DNA from: Massilia endophytica
Lineage (GTDB): Bacteria; Pseudomonadota; Gammaproteobacteria; Burkholderiales; Burkholderiaceae_D
Assembly: GCF_021165955.1 (NCBI RefSeq)
Contig: NZ_CP088952.1
Span: forward strand, 868,001 to 932,000
Direction of reading: 5' to 3'
DNA length: 64,000 nt
In this document: positions 50,250 through 59,641 of the stretch, in pieces
Numbering within the stretch: position 1 is the stretch's first letter
Layout of the letters: every line of letters starts with the position of its first letter
Made by a program: the position numbers and the translations under genes
The notes under the pieces: model-generated
Seen by the model: the letters and a program-made list of their open reading frames with translations, nothing else
Databases searched by the model: none
Told to the model about the DNA's origin: nothing

Positions 50250-51746
50250 CTACGCGGCCCGTTTGATCAGGAAGTTGCTCAGCATCGGCACCGGACGGCC
50301 GGTCGCGCCTTTCGCACCACCCGATTTCCACGCCGTGCCCGCGATATCCACGTGGGCCCAGGTGTATTTGCGCGTGAAGTTTTCCAGGAAGGCCGCTGCC
50401 GTGCAGGAGGCGCCGCCCGGCGAGCCGATATTGGCCAGGTCCGCGAAATTGGACTTGAGCTGCTCGTTGTAAAGCTCACCGATCGGCAGGCGCCAGGCGG
50501 TATCGCCCGCCGCCTTGCCCGCATCCAGCAGTTCCTGGGCCAGGGCGTTGTGCTTGTCGTCGTCGCGCGTGAACAGGCCGCTGTTGTGGTGGCCCAGGGC
50601 CACGATGCAGGCGCCGGTCAGGGTCGCCACGTCGATCACGGCGGCCGGATTGAAGCGCTCGGCGTAGGTGAGGGCGTCGCACAGGATCAGGCGGCCTTCC
50701 GCGTCGGTGTTCAGCACTTCGATGGTCAGGCCGTTCATCGAGGTCACGATGTCGCCCGGCTTGGTGGCGCGGCCGGAGGGCATGTTCTCGCAGGCCGCCA
50801 CGATGCCGATCACGTTCAGCTTCAGGTTCATTTCGCCGATGGCGCGGAAGGTGCCCAGCACCGAACCGGCGCCGCACATATCGTATTTCATCTCGTCCAT
50901 GCCGGCGCCGGGCTTCAGCGAAATGCCGCCCGTGTCGAAGGTGATGCCCTTACCGACCAGCACCACGGGAGCGTCCTTCGGCTTGCCGCCCATGTGCTTC
51001 ATCACGATGAACTTCGGCGGCTGCTCGGAGCCGTTGGTCACGGAGAGGAAGGAGCCCATCTTCAGCGCTTCGAGCTGTTTGCGGTCCAGCACTTCCACGG
51101 CGAACTTGTAATCCTTGCCCAGCTTCTTCGCGGTATCGGCCAGGTAGGTGGGGGTGCAGACGTTGGCGGACAGGTTGCCCAGGTCCTTGGTCAGCTGCAT
51201 GCCGTTGGCGATGGCGATAGCCTGGGCCAGGGCCTGCTTGGTGGCGGCGGTGTTCGGCACGGCCAGGGCCAGCTTCTTCACGCCCGCGTAGGCCGGGTCC
51301 TTCTTCGATTTCTGCGCGTCGCTGCGGTAGACGGCTTCGCGGCCGGCCTGCACCACCAGGCGGATAGCCCAGCTCACGTCGCGGTCTTTCACTTCCGTCA
51401 TGGGCAATGCGATAATAGCGTCCGCCGCGCCAAGGGTGGACAGGGCCTTGATGGCCGCCTGCACGCCGGAGCTGAAGCTCTTCTCGGTCACCGACTCGTC
51501 ATTGCCCAGGCCCACCAGCAGCACGCGCTCGGCGCTCACGCCTTTCAGGCCGCGCAGCAGCAGGGTGCTGCCGGCCTTGCCGGTAATGTCGCCGGACTTC
51601 AGCGCGGCAGTGATGTCGCCGTTCGTGTCCAGGGCCTTGGCGGCCTGGGACAGCTTCTTGTTTTCGAAGACAGCGACGGCGACGCAGCCGGTCTTGGCCG
51701 AGGCGATGGCGTTTTTTGCGTCGAATGCTTTTATGCTAAAGTCCAT
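50250..51746 (-). CDS. pepA: Cytosol (leucyl) aminopeptidase
   Basis: A 498-aa M17 metalloaminopeptidase releasing N-terminal residues, mainly leucine. The family signature NTDAEGRLILCDALTYAE near residue 345 binds the second metal; VGKGITFDTGGISLKPGAGMDEMKYDM near 268 supplies the Lys and Asp; the N-terminal domain (1-170) is typical. ATG 51746 has GGAG 7 bases before it; a longer frame from 51779 has no ribosome site. Divergent from lptF, the usual arrangement in proteobacteria. Confidence 0.94.
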   Translation of the reverse strand: MDFSIKAFDAKNAIASAKTGCVAVAVFENKKLSQAAKALDTNGDITAALKSGDITGKAGSTLLLRGLKGVSAERVLLVGLGNDESVTEKSFSSGVQAAIKALSTLGAADAIIALPMTEVKDRDVSWAIRLVVQAGREAVYRSDAQKSKKDPAYAGVKKLALAVPNTAATKQALAQAIAIANGMQLTKDLGNLSANVCTPTYLADTAKKLGKDYKFAVEVLDRKQLEALKMGSFLSVTNGSEQPPKFIVMKHMGGKPKDAPVVLVGKGITFDTGGISLKPGAGMDEMKYDMCGAGSVLGTFRAIGEMNLKLNVIGIVAACENMPSGRATKPGDIVTSMNGLTIEVLNTDAEGRLILCDALTYAERFNPAAVIDVATLTGACIVALGHHNSGLFTRDDDKHNALAQELLDAGKAAGDTAWRLPIGELYNEQLKSNFADLANIGSPGGASCTAAAFLENFTRKYTWAHVDIAGTAWKSGGAKGATGRPVPMLSNFLIKRAA

Positions 51747-51815
51747 TTGATTCTCCGTAGGTGTGCGTGCTGTTTTCACGCCTGTAACTAATTATTCTCG
51801 AATTATAAACGTCGA

Positions 51816-52934
51816 ATGATTTTCCAACGCGCCCTGAGACGGGAGCTGACCAGCTCCGCAGGGGCTACCTTCACGGTACTGTTCACCATCATCCTGACCT
51901 GGGCCCTCATCCGCATTCTGGGACAGGCCGCAGGCGGCAAGGTCGATTCCAGCGATGTGGTCGCGCTGATTGCATTCGCAGCCCTGAATTATCTGCCAAC
52001 TGTGCTGATCCTCACCAGCTTTATTTCTGTGCTCATGGTGGTGACGCGCACCTACAAGGATTCGGAGATGGTGGTGTGGTTCGCCTCCGGCCAGAGCCTC
52101 ACGAAATGGGTGCGTCCCGTGCTGAGTTTCGGCGCGCCCATCATCCTGCTCACGGCCATGCTGGCTTTCTACGCCACGCCGTGGGGAAAGCAGAAGAGCA
52201 CCGAGTACGTGGAGCGCTTCGCCAAGCGCGAGGACCTGCAGAAAGTGTCGCCCGGCCAGTTCAAGGAATCGGCCTCCAGCAACCGCATCTTCTTCGTGGA
52301 GGGAACGTCGGGCGAAACGGCATCGGTACAGAATGTATTCGTCAACGAGGTCAATGAGCGGGGCACCTCCGTCATCGTGGCCAAGGAAGGCGTCATCAAT
52401 GCGCTGCCGAGCGGCGACCGCTTCCTCGTACTGAAGAACGGCCGCCGCTACCAGGGCACGCCGGGACAGGCCGACTTCCAGACCATGGAGTTCGAGACCT
52501 ACAGCATGCGCGTTGCGGCCCAGGTCCAGGAACTGGGCAGCGAGCTCGATGCGCCGTCCATGTCCACGGCGGAGCTGTTGAAGACGCCCACCAATGTGGC
52601 GCGCGCCGAACTGCTGTGGCGCATATCGCTGCCCATCACCTGCCTGATTCTGATGCTGCTGGCGATTCCGCTCGGCTTCGTGAATCCCCGCGCGGGCAGT
52701 TCCACCAACCTGATCATCGCGCTCCTGATCTTCTTCGCCTATAACAATACGGTGAAGGTGGTGGAGGCCAGCGTCAAGCAGGGCAAGTTCGCTTTCGGCT
52801 CCGCCTGGTGGCCGCTGCACCTGGCGGCGCTGCTGGCCGTGCTGGTGCTCTTTGCCTGGAGGCTGAACGTGAACCACCGCCTGCATCCCCGCCGCCTGAT
52901 GGCGTCCTTCAAGCGCGGCAAGGTGCAGGCATGA
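51816..52934 (+). CDS. lptF: LPS export permease LptF
   Basis: A 372-aa inner-membrane subunit of the LptB2FGC transporter that extracts lipopolysaccharide. MIFQRALRRELTSSAGATFTVLF begins the first membrane helix; segments near residues 50-80 and 105-125 complete the N-terminal bundle, a periplasmic beta-jellyroll follows (150-260), then three helices at the C-terminus (LLWRISLPITCLILMLLAIPLGFVNPR). Overlaps lptG by 4 bases. The Shine-Dalgarno is weak. Confidence 0.93.
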   Translation: MIFQRALRRELTSSAGATFTVLFTIILTWALIRILGQAAGGKVDSSDVVALIAFAALNYLPTVLILTSFISVLMVVTRTYKDSEMVVWFASGQSLTKWVRPVLSFGAPIILLTAMLAFYATPWGKQKSTEYVERFAKREDLQKVSPGQFKESASSNRIFFVEGTSGETASVQNVFVNEVNERGTSVIVAKEGVINALPSGDRFLVLKNGRRYQGTPGQADFQTMEFETYSMRVAAQVQELGSELDAPSMSTAELLKTPTNVARAELLWRISLPITCLILMLLAIPLGFVNPRAGSSTNLIIALLIFFAYNNTVKVVEASVKQGKFAFGSAWWPLHLAALLAVLVLFAWRLNVNHRLHPRRLMASFKRGKVQA

Positions 52935-54100
52935 GGATCCTCCAGCGTTATTTCGCGGTCTCCATCCTGCAGGCGGTGGCCTTCGTGATGCTGGCCTTCC
53001 TCGGCCTGCTGGCCTTCATGGACCTGACAGGCGAACTGCCCACCGTAGGCAAGAACGGCTACGGCATCCAGCACGCGCTGCTGTATGTGGTGGTCATGGT
53101 GCCGGGCCATGTGTACGAGGTGATGCCGGTGGCGGCGCTGATCGGCACCATCTATACGATGGCGCAGTTTGCATCCACGTCGGAGTTCACCATCATGCGC
53201 GCCTCCAGCATGTCCACCCGCATGGCCGGGGCCATGCTGTTCAGGATAGGCGTGGTGCTTGTCGTCGTCACCTTTATCTTCGGCGAGCTGATTGCGCCGC
53301 GCACGGCCCCCCTGGCCGAGAAAATCCGCCTGACGGGCCGCGGCGCCACCATCTCGGCCGAATTCCGTTCCGGGGTCTGGACCAAGGACGTCATCAAGAG
53401 CGAGGGCATGAGCGGCCAGGTGATCGGCTCGCGCTTTTTCAATGCGCGCGAAGTACGGCCGGACGGCCAGCTGGTGGGGGTGAAGCTCTATGAGTTCGAC
53501 AGCAGCTTCCGCCTGCGCTCCCTTACCGAAGCGAAGACTGCATCCTTCCAGGGCAACAACCTGTGGCGCCTGAACGAGGTCACGGAGAACATCTTCAGCA
53601 ATCCCGCCCTGCTCAAGCCGGGCGCGGAGGCGACGGCCGCCAACAACTTCGGCCAGGAGACGAGCCTGATCGAAACGCGCAAGCACCAGAGCAAGGACCT
53701 GGTGTCGGAGATCACGCCCAAGATCCTCTCCGTGTCAGCCTCGGACCCGGAAAGCATGTCCGCCAACGAACTGGCCGTGTATACGCGCCACCTGGCCGAG
53801 AACAAGCAGGGCACGGAACGCTTCAAGGTGGCCTTCTGGAAGAAGCTCTTCGATCCCTTGGCCGTCTTCGTGCTGATGGCGCTCGCCCTGCCTTTCGCCT
53901 ATCTGCACACGCGCAGCGGCGGCGTGAGCCTGAAGATCTTCATCGGCATCATGATCGGCATCAGCTTCCTGCTCGTGAACACCCTGTTCTCGCATATCGG
54001 CGTGCTGTCGACCTGGCCAGCGGCGCTGACGGCCATCATGCCCAGCCTGATCTTCCTCGCGTTGGCCATCGGGGCCCTGTGGTGGGTGGAGAGGCACTGA
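52931..54100 (+). CDS. lptG: LPS export permease LptG
   Basis: A 389-aa partner of LptF. MRILQRYFAVSILQAVAFVMLAFLGLL, the first helix, is typical; HVYEVMPVAALIGTIYTMAQFASTSEFTIMRASSMS near residue 55 is the coupling-helix region. The jellyroll domain spans about 130-260. Near the C-terminus FWKKLFDPLAVFVLMALALPFAYLHTRSGGVSLKIFIGI is the LptG-type end. It is longer than LptF by 17 residues. Overlaps lptF by 4 bases. Confidence 0.94.
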   Translation: MRILQRYFAVSILQAVAFVMLAFLGLLAFMDLTGELPTVGKNGYGIQHALLYVVVMVPGHVYEVMPVAALIGTIYTMAQFASTSEFTIMRASSMSTRMAGAMLFRIGVVLVVVTFIFGELIAPRTAPLAEKIRLTGRGATISAEFRSGVWTKDVIKSEGMSGQVIGSRFFNAREVRPDGQLVGVKLYEFDSSFRLRSLTEAKTASFQGNNLWRLNEVTENIFSNPALLKPGAEATAANNFGQETSLIETRKHQSKDLVSEITPKILSVSASDPESMSANELAVYTRHLAENKQGTERFKVAFWKKLFDPLAVFVLMALALPFAYLHTRSGGVSLKIFIGIMIGISFLLVNTLFSHIGVLSTWPAALTAIMPSLIFLALAIGALWWVERH

Positions 54101-54101
54101 A

Positions 54102-54473
54102 ATGGGCCGGCGCGCACTGATCCTGTTCGCGCATGGCGCCCGTGCGGCCAGCTGGGCCGAGCCTTTCGAGCGCCTGCGCGACATGACGCGCGCGCGCCTG
54201 CCGGAAGTGGATGTATCGCTGGCGTTTCTTGAATTGATGTCGCCCCGCCTGCCCGAGCAGGTGGCGGCGCTGGCCGCATCGGGCACGGAGCACATCACCG
54301 TGGTGCCCGTATTCCTGGGCCAGGGAGGCCACGTGCTGCGCGACCTGCCCAAGATGCTGGAGGAGCTGCGCGCCGCTTATCCCGCGCTGCGCATCGACAC
54401 CGTGGGCGCCGTCGGCGAAGCGCCGGACGTGCTGCGCGCCATGACGGACTACTGCGTGTCCGCCGCGGGCTGA
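54102..54473 (+). CDS. Short CbiX/SirB-like sirohydrochlorin chelatase
   Basis: A 123-aa protein of the class II chelatase family. ALILFAHGARAAS gives the first metal-binding His and PVFLGQGGHVLRDLP the second, near residue 78. The short form (about half of CbiX/SirB) works as a dimer in known small chelatases. Metal could be cobalt, nickel or iron. Siroheme genes lie 1.5-2 kb away (cobA at 55960) and sulfite reductase follows, so ferrochelation of sirohydrochlorin is plausible. ATG 54102 is one base after the lptG stop. Convergent with the next gene; their ends overlap by 25 bases. Confidence 0.75.
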   Translation: MGRRALILFAHGARAASWAEPFERLRDMTRARLPEVDVSLAFLELMSPRLPEQVAALAASGTEHITVVPVFLGQGGHVLRDLPKMLEELRAAYPALRIDTVGAVGEAPDVLRAMTDYCVSAAG

Positions 54474-55210
54474 CCTTCGCCTTCGCGGGCATGCCGCACC
54501 ATGGCGGCGATGGTGGACCCCGGGGTATCGAATTCGCGCTGCACGGCGTCGCGCAGGGCGGGCGATTCCAGCTGGTCCAGCGCGGCGGCCGATACCGCTG
54601 CCGCTTCCTCGTCGTCACCCTGGCGGCGCAGCACTTCCAGAATCAGGCGCACTTCCTTCGTATAGTTCAGCACATAGGCCAGCAGCGTTGGCGCGGAGCT
54701 GGTGCTGCCGCTGCGCGCCAGTTCGCGCGTGTAGGCGTTCAGGCCTTCGGCGAGCCGGGTCACCCGCTCCTGCGGTTTGGCCAGGAAGCGGCGGGCGAGC
54801 GCGAAATCCTCGGTGGCCACCAGCGCGGGCAGGGCCAGCTCGGCGCACTGCTGCGCGAGTTCCGGCATCTGGATGTCGAGCTGGGCGAACAGTTCCTGCG
54901 TGGCCCGCTCGTCGCCCAGGGCGCTGTTGATGGCGCTGATGTCGCGGAAGAGCTGGAGGCTGGCGGCGCCTGCCAGCATGCGCGCCGTGTCGCGGTCGCG
55001 CAGGCCCTGCAGGGCGCGGCGGGCGAGCGGGAACTGCTCGCCGAGATAGATCCAGTCGCGCAGGGCGAAGGAAAGGCGCACCCCCGCCATGGCCGGTTCC
55101 ACCAGCAAGGCGTTTTCGTGGAACCAGAGATGGTCGCGCAGCGCGTCTTCGAAGCGGTTTTCCTCGCGCGCCTTGCGTGCGCGTTCCAATACGTCGTGGG
55201 CCTGACCCAT
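54449..55210 (-). CDS. Helical-repeat protein of unknown function
   Basis: A 253-aa protein, predicted all-helical, with TPR-like turns (ARKAREENRFEDALRDHLWFHENAL at the start). No catalytic motif and no signal peptide are visible. ATG 55210 has no strong ribosome site; the ATG is set by the first Met of the open frame. Its 3' end overlaps the chelatase gene by 25 bases. I do not recognise the family. Confidence 0.6.
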   Translation of the reverse strand: MGQAHDVLERARKAREENRFEDALRDHLWFHENALLVEPAMAGVRLSFALRDWIYLGEQFPLARRALQGLRDRDTARMLAGAASLQLFRDISAINSALGDERATQELFAQLDIQMPELAQQCAELALPALVATEDFALARRFLAKPQERVTRLAEGLNAYTRELARSGSTSSAPTLLAYVLNYTKEVRLILEVLRRQGDDEEAAAVSAAALDQLESPALRDAVQREFDTPGSTIAAMVRHAREGEGQPAADTQ

Positions 55211-55245
55211 GCTGCCTCCAGCTATTGCAAAGCCGATATTCTAAG

Positions 55246-55920
55246 CTAGACGGCCAGTTCCGCCACCAGGCCTGGCAGTTCCGCCATGTCCGAAAAGCTC
55301 GCCATGGCGCCCGCGGCGGCGAGCTGGGCGCCCTGGCCGCGACCCGCATGGCCCGCTCCGGCAAAGCCCAGCACGCGCATGCCGGCGGCGCGCGCGGCGT
55401 TCACGCCGGTGACGCTGTCCTCCACCGCCAGGCACTGGGCGGGATCGACAGCGAAACTCAGCGCGGCCGAGAGGTAGACGGCGGGATCGGGCTTGGGGCG
55501 GCCCACGATATCGGCCGTGTGCACGCTCTCGAACAGGGGCGCCAGGCCGGTGCGTTCCAGGGCGGCCAGCACGCGCGGCAGCCTGCTGTTGCTGGCCACG
55601 GCCTTGCGCTGGGGTATCGCCTCAAGAGCGTCGGCCACGCCGGGCACGGCTTCGGCACGCGCGTCGCATTCCTGCTCGACATGGGAGCGCATATGCGCCA
55701 GCTCGGCAATGGACGGGGGAGGGAGGTGGCATTCGCTGCAGAGGCCCAGCAGCACGGCTTCCAGTTTGAGGCCGAGGCGGGGACGGATCAGGGTGATGAG
55801 CTTCTCGCGGTCCGGCACGTGGGGCAGCAGCATATGCACGAGCGCCCCCAGCGCGACGGTTTCGCTGTCGATCAGCACACCGTCGCAATCGACGATCAGA
55901 TGAGTAACCGGGACGTTCAC
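55246..55920 (-). CDS. HAD-superfamily phosphatase
   Basis: A 224-aa haloacid-dehalogenase-like hydrolase of subfamily I with a helical cap. Motif I LIVDCDGVLIDSE near residue 8, motif II AVASNSRLPR near 115, motif III Lys in GRPKPDPAVY near 140, and motif IV VEDSVTGVNAARAAG near 163. Substrate unknown; phosphoglycolate or beta-phosphoglucomutase-like are options. GTG 55920 was preferred over ATG 55953 because GGGAGG is 6 bases before it and domain motifs follow directly. It lies 39 bases downstream of the cobA stop. Confidence 0.82.
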   Translation of the reverse strand: MNVPVTHLIVDCDGVLIDSETVALGALVHMLLPHVPDREKLITLIRPRLGLKLEAVLLGLCSECHLPPPSIAELAHMRSHVEQECDARAEAVPGVADALEAIPQRKAVASNSRLPRVLAALERTGLAPLFESVHTADIVGRPKPDPAVYLSAALSFAVDPAQCLAVEDSVTGVNAARAAGMRVLGFAGAGHAGRGQGAQLAAAGAMASFSDMAELPGLVAELAV

Positions 55921-55959
55921 TTGCACCTCCCTGCGGAGATCCGATGATGCCACAGGCGC

Positions 55960-56673
55960 TTAAGGGATGTCGCGGGCTTTCATCGCCTCGCCCAGCATTA
56001 CCAGCACGGGGCCCTGGGCAGTATCCAGGCCGTGTGCCAGCGTGGCGAGGCTGATGCGTTCGATGCGCTGGTCCGGACGGCTCACATTCGCCATCACGAG
56101 CACCGGCGTATCGGGGCTTCGGCCCTGGGCCAGCAGGCGCTGGGCGGTGGCGATGGCTTCACGCCCGCCCATGTACTGCACCAAGGTATCGGTGGAGGGA
56201 ATCGCCACCTCGTCCGGATGGCCGGGCGCAGTGCTGGAGGTGAAGAAGGCGACACTGCGGGCCACGCCGCGCTTGGTCAGCGGCTGCTTGGCGGCGGCGG
56301 CGGCAGCGAGGGCGGTGGTAATGCCGGGCACCACCTCCACTTCGATGCCGTGCGCTTCCAGGGCTGTGAGCTCCTCGTCGGCACGGCCGAACAGCATAGG
56401 GTCGCCGCCCTTGAGGCGCACCACGCGCTGGTACTTCTCCGCGCATTCGACCAGTTGCTGGTTGATGAATTCCTGGGCGGCGGAGCGCTGGCCGCAGCGC
56501 TTGCCGACATTGATCTTCACGGCGCCCGCGCACAGCTCCAGCATCTCGTCGGTCACCAGAGCGTCGTACAGCACCACCTCGGCCTCGCCGAGAATGCGCG
56601 CGCCGCGCAGGGTGATGAGGTCCTGGGCGCCCGGTCCGGCGCCCACCAGCCATACCTTGCCGTAGGCCCGCAT
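55960..56673 (-). CDS. cobA: Uroporphyrinogen-III C-methyltransferase
   Basis: A 237-aa SAM-dependent methyltransferase making precorrin-2 for siroheme (and possibly cobalamin). VWLVGAGPGAQDLITLRGARIL at the start, VRLKGGDPMLFGRADEE near residue 85, VVPGITTALAAAAAAKQPLT and the GxxGxxGP-type pocket are family signatures. It is the single-domain form, so the dehydrogenase/ferrochelatase half of CysG is absent. Last gene of the sulfate assimilation operon, 1 base after cysN. Confidence 0.92.
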   Translation of the reverse strand: MRAYGKVWLVGAGPGAQDLITLRGARILGEAEVVLYDALVTDEMLELCAGAVKINVGKRCGQRSAAQEFINQQLVECAEKYQRVVRLKGGDPMLFGRADEELTALEAHGIEVEVVPGITTALAAAAAAKQPLTKRGVARSVAFFTSSTAPGHPDEVAIPSTDTLVQYMGGREAIATAQRLLAQGRSPDTPVLVMANVSRPDQRIERISLATLAHGLDTAQGPVLVMLGEAMKARDIP

Positions 56674-56674
56674 C

Positions 56675-57982
56675 TTATGCGCCGAGGCGGATCATGCCTG
56701 CCGCCACAGTCTGGTGCGTGACCTCGTCGATCAGGATGAAGGCGCCGGTCGCGCGGATATCCGCGTAGGCGTCGGCCGCCAGGGGCTGCTGCACCGTCAA
56801 CGCGATGCGCGCCACGTCGTTCAGCTTGAGCGCATCCGCCTCATGGCGCTGCTGGGTGTTGATGTCGAGCAGGGACTCGATCTTCGCCACTTTGGCGGCG
56901 GTCTGCTTCGTGCCGTGCTTGATCCAGTACTTGCGGCGCATGTCCAGCGGCTCCTCGGAGAGCCAGCACACGTCCGCGCTCACCTGCTTGAGCAGGGCGG
57001 CAGGCTGTTCGCTGGAAGCCAGCAGGTCGCCGCGCGACACATCCACGTATTCGTTCAGCAGCAGCGTGACGGATTGGCCCGCAATGGCCGTCTGCAGTGA
57101 GCCGTCGAAAGTCTGGATATCCTTGACCGTCGCGCTCTGGCCGGAAGGCTGCACCACCAGCGTGTCGCCCACGGACACCTTGCCGGATTCGATGCGGCCC
57201 ATGTAGCCGCGGAAGTCGTTGGCTTCGTGGCCATTGTGGCGCGCCACCAGCTGCACGGGGAAGCGGAAGGGCGCGTTGTGCGACTCGTCGTAGACCGACA
57301 GCGACTCGAGCAGTTCGATCAGGGTCGGGCCCTTGTACCAGTCCATTTTTCCGCTTGGCTCCACCACGTTGTCGCCTGTGAGGGCGGAGAGCGGAATCGG
57401 GGTGATGTCCTTCAGGCCCAAGGTCTGCGCGAACTCCTTGTAGGCCTTCACGATGCGCTCGTAAACGTCCTGATCGTAGTTCACGAGGTCCATCTTGTTG
57501 ACGGCGACGACCACGTGCTCGATCTGCAGCAGGTGGGCGATGGTGGAGTGGCGCTTGGTCTGGATCAGCAGGTCCACGCCGCCATCCTCGCGCAGCTTCA
57601 CCTTCGATACGTCGATCAGGATGATCACCGCATCCGCCGTTGAAGCGCCGGTGACCATGTTGCGGGTGTACTGCTCATGGCCCGGCGTGTCGGCGATGAT
57701 GAACTTGCGCTTGGGCGTGGCGAAGTAGCGGTAGGCCACGTCGATGGTGATGCCCTGTTCGCGTTCCGCTTCCAGGCCGTCCGTCAGCAGGGAGAGGTCG
57801 ATGGTGTCGCCCACGGTGCGTTTGTGCTTGGCGCGCGACACGGCGGCCAGCTGGTCGGCGAAGATGCCCTTGCTGTCGTACAGCAGGCGGCCGATCAGGG
57901 TGCTCTTGCCATCGTCCACCGAGCCGGCGGTGATAAAGCGCAGCAGGCTGTGGGCAGAGAGATTTTCGTTCATTGCGTTCAT
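56675..57982 (-). CDS. cysN: Sulfate adenylyltransferase subunit 1 (GTPase)
   Basis: A 435-aa translation-factor-like GTPase that drives APS formation. P-loop GSVDDGKSTLIGRLLYD near residue 20, switch GITIDVAYRYF near 75, DTPGHEQYTRNM near 98 and NKMDLVNYDQD near 157. No APS kinase domain is fused at the C-terminus, which fits reduction of APS itself. It overlaps cysD by one base (TGATG). Confidence 0.95.
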   Translation of the reverse strand: MNAMNENLSAHSLLRFITAGSVDDGKSTLIGRLLYDSKGIFADQLAAVSRAKHKRTVGDTIDLSLLTDGLEAEREQGITIDVAYRYFATPKRKFIIADTPGHEQYTRNMVTGASTADAVIILIDVSKVKLREDGGVDLLIQTKRHSTIAHLLQIEHVVVAVNKMDLVNYDQDVYERIVKAYKEFAQTLGLKDITPIPLSALTGDNVVEPSGKMDWYKGPTLIELLESLSVYDESHNAPFRFPVQLVARHNGHEANDFRGYMGRIESGKVSVGDTLVVQPSGQSATVKDIQTFDGSLQTAIAGQSVTLLLNEYVDVSRGDLLASSEQPAALLKQVSADVCWLSEEPLDMRRKYWIKHGTKQTAAKVAKIESLLDINTQQRHEADALKLNDVARIALTVQQPLAADAYADIRATGAFILIDEVTHQTVAAGMIRLGA

Positions 57983-58902
57983 CAGAAATAACCTGCTTTT
58001 TTGCGTTTTTCCATCGAGGCTTCGGAGGTCTGGTCGTCCATCCGGGTAGCGCCGCGTTCGGTGATCTGGGTGACGGCCGTTTCAGCGATGATCGCATCCA
58101 CGTCCGCCGCATCGGATGACACGGGGCAGGTGCAGGAAATATCGCCAACAGTACGGAATCGTACCACTTGTGTCTCCACGGTCTCGCCATCGCGGGCCGG
58201 GGTCAGGTCCGTCAGCGGCACCAGCAGGCCGTTGCGCGGAATGACCTGGCGCTCATGCGCGAAATAGATCGAGGGCAGGGCCAGCTTTTCGCGGGCGATG
58301 TACTGCCACACGTCCAGCTCCGTCCAGTTCGAGATCGGGAACACGCGCATGTTCTCGCCGGGATGCACGCGGGTGTTATACAGGTCCCACAGCTCCGGGC
58401 GCTGCGCCTTCGGATCCCACTGGCCGAATTCGTCGCGGAAGGAGAAGATGCGCTCCTTGGCGCGCGCCTTTTCCTCGTCGCGGCGGGCCCCGCCGATGCA
58501 GGCGTCGAAGCCGTGCTCCGCGATGGTTTCCAGCAGCGTCACCGCCTGCGCCGCGTTACGCGAATCGGTCTGCGGATTGCGCAGGCGCACCGTACCCTTC
58601 CTGATCGAGTCCTCGACGGAGCCCACGATCAGGCGTTCGCCCAGTTCCGCCACGCGGCGGTCGCGGAACTCGATCACCTCGGGGAAGTTGTGGCCCGTGT
58701 CGATATGCACCAGCGGGAAGGGGAATTTGCCGGGACGGAAAGCCTTCTCGGCAAGGCGCAGCAGCACCACCGAATCCTTCCCGCCCGAGAACAGCAGGGC
58801 AGGGTTGCTGCACTCCGCCGCCACTTCGCGCAGGATGTGGATCGCTTCGGATTCCAGCGCGTCCAGGTGGCGCGCGTTCACGTTTTCTGCCAGTACACTC
58901 AT
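57982..58902 (-). CDS. cysD: Sulfate adenylyltransferase subunit 2
   Basis: A 306-aa PAPS-reductase-fold adenylyltransferase making APS from ATP and sulfate. ALLFSGGKDSVVLLRLAEKAF near residue 36 is the PP-loop; HIDTGHNFPEVIEFRD near 67, GGARRDEEKARAKERIFSFRD near 137 and NWTELDVWQYI near 193 complete the family pattern. Ends KRKKAGYF as usual. Works with CysN. Confidence 0.95.
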   Translation of the reverse strand: MSVLAENVNARHLDALESEAIHILREVAAECSNPALLFSGGKDSVVLLRLAEKAFRPGKFPFPLVHIDTGHNFPEVIEFRDRRVAELGERLIVGSVEDSIRKGTVRLRNPQTDSRNAAQAVTLLETIAEHGFDACIGGARRDEEKARAKERIFSFRDEFGQWDPKAQRPELWDLYNTRVHPGENMRVFPISNWTELDVWQYIAREKLALPSIYFAHERQVIPRNGLLVPLTDLTPARDGETVETQVVRFRTVGDISCTCPVSSDAADVDAIIAETAVTQITERGATRMDDQTSEASMEKRKKAGYF

Positions 58903-58924
58903 GTTTGTTTTCCTGAAGTGGCGC

Positions 58925-59641
58925 TTACGCCGCCACGGATTTAATGCGAATCAGTTTGCCCTCCACGAAATGCAGGCCGCATTCCTTGGAGTCCGGGTTC
59001 TCCCACCACCAGCGGCCGGCGCGCACGTCCTCCCCCGGCTGGATGGCGCGAGTGCAGGGTTCGCAGCCGATGGACGGGTAGCCCTGGTCGTGCAGCGCGT
59101 TGTAGGGCACGCCGTTGGCGCGCAGGTAGTCCCACACATCCTGTTCCGACCAGTCGGCCAGGGGGTTGAACTTCACCATGCCGTGCGCCGCGTCCTCCTC
59201 CTGAACGGCCAGTTCGGAGCGCGTGGTGGACTGTGCGCGGCGCTGTCCTGTCACCCAGGCCTTCTTGCCTGCCAGTGCGCGGCCCAGGGGCTCGACCTTG
59301 CGGATGCGGCAGCATTCCTTGCGCAGGTCGATGCTGTCGTAGAAGCCGTTCACGCCATGCTGGGCGATGTAGCCGTCCACCGCGTCCTGCTGCGGGCGGT
59401 ACACCGCGATCTCGTAGCCGTAGTGCTCCTTCACGCGGTCCAGCATCGCCAGCGTTTCCTTGTGCAGGCGGCCGGTCTCGAGGGAGAAAATGCCGATGGG
59501 GAGCTGTGCCTTCAGGATCAGGTCCGTCAGCACCATGTCTTCGGCGGCCAGGCTGGAGGCGAAAACTGCGGGCGAGAACTCCTGCGCCACCCGTGACAGC
59601 GTCGCCTTCGTGTCCGCAACGAGAGTATCCAGGCCGCTCAT
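58925..59641 (-). CDS. cysH: APS reductase (4Fe-4S, CysH-type)
   Basis: A 238-aa thioredoxin-dependent reductase producing sulfite. FASSLAAEDMVLTDLIL near residue 28, RKECCRIRKVEPL near 108, GQRRAQSTTRS near 132, and GCEPCTRAIQPGEDVRAGRWWWE near 193. The CC...CxxC pattern marks the iron-sulfur type, which uses APS rather than PAPS; the absence of a CysC domain in cysN agrees. The terminal ECGLH Cys is the nucleophile. Confidence 0.93.
   Translation of the reverse strand: MSGLDTLVADTKATLSRVAQEFSPAVFASSLAAEDMVLTDLILKAQLPIGIFSLETGRLHKETLAMLDRVKEHYGYEIAVYRPQQDAVDGYIAQHGVNGFYDSIDLRKECCRIRKVEPLGRALAGKKAWVTGQRRAQSTTRSELAVQEEDAAHGMVKFNPLADWSEQDVWDYLRANGVPYNALHDQGYPSIGCEPCTRAIQPGEDVRAGRWWWENPDSKECGLHFVEGKLIRIKSVAA

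Noticed and set aside
55921..55953. Eleven-residue N-terminal extension of the HAD protein
   Set aside because: The GGGAGG ribosome site lies inside this stretch, so translation from GTG 55920 is more likely.
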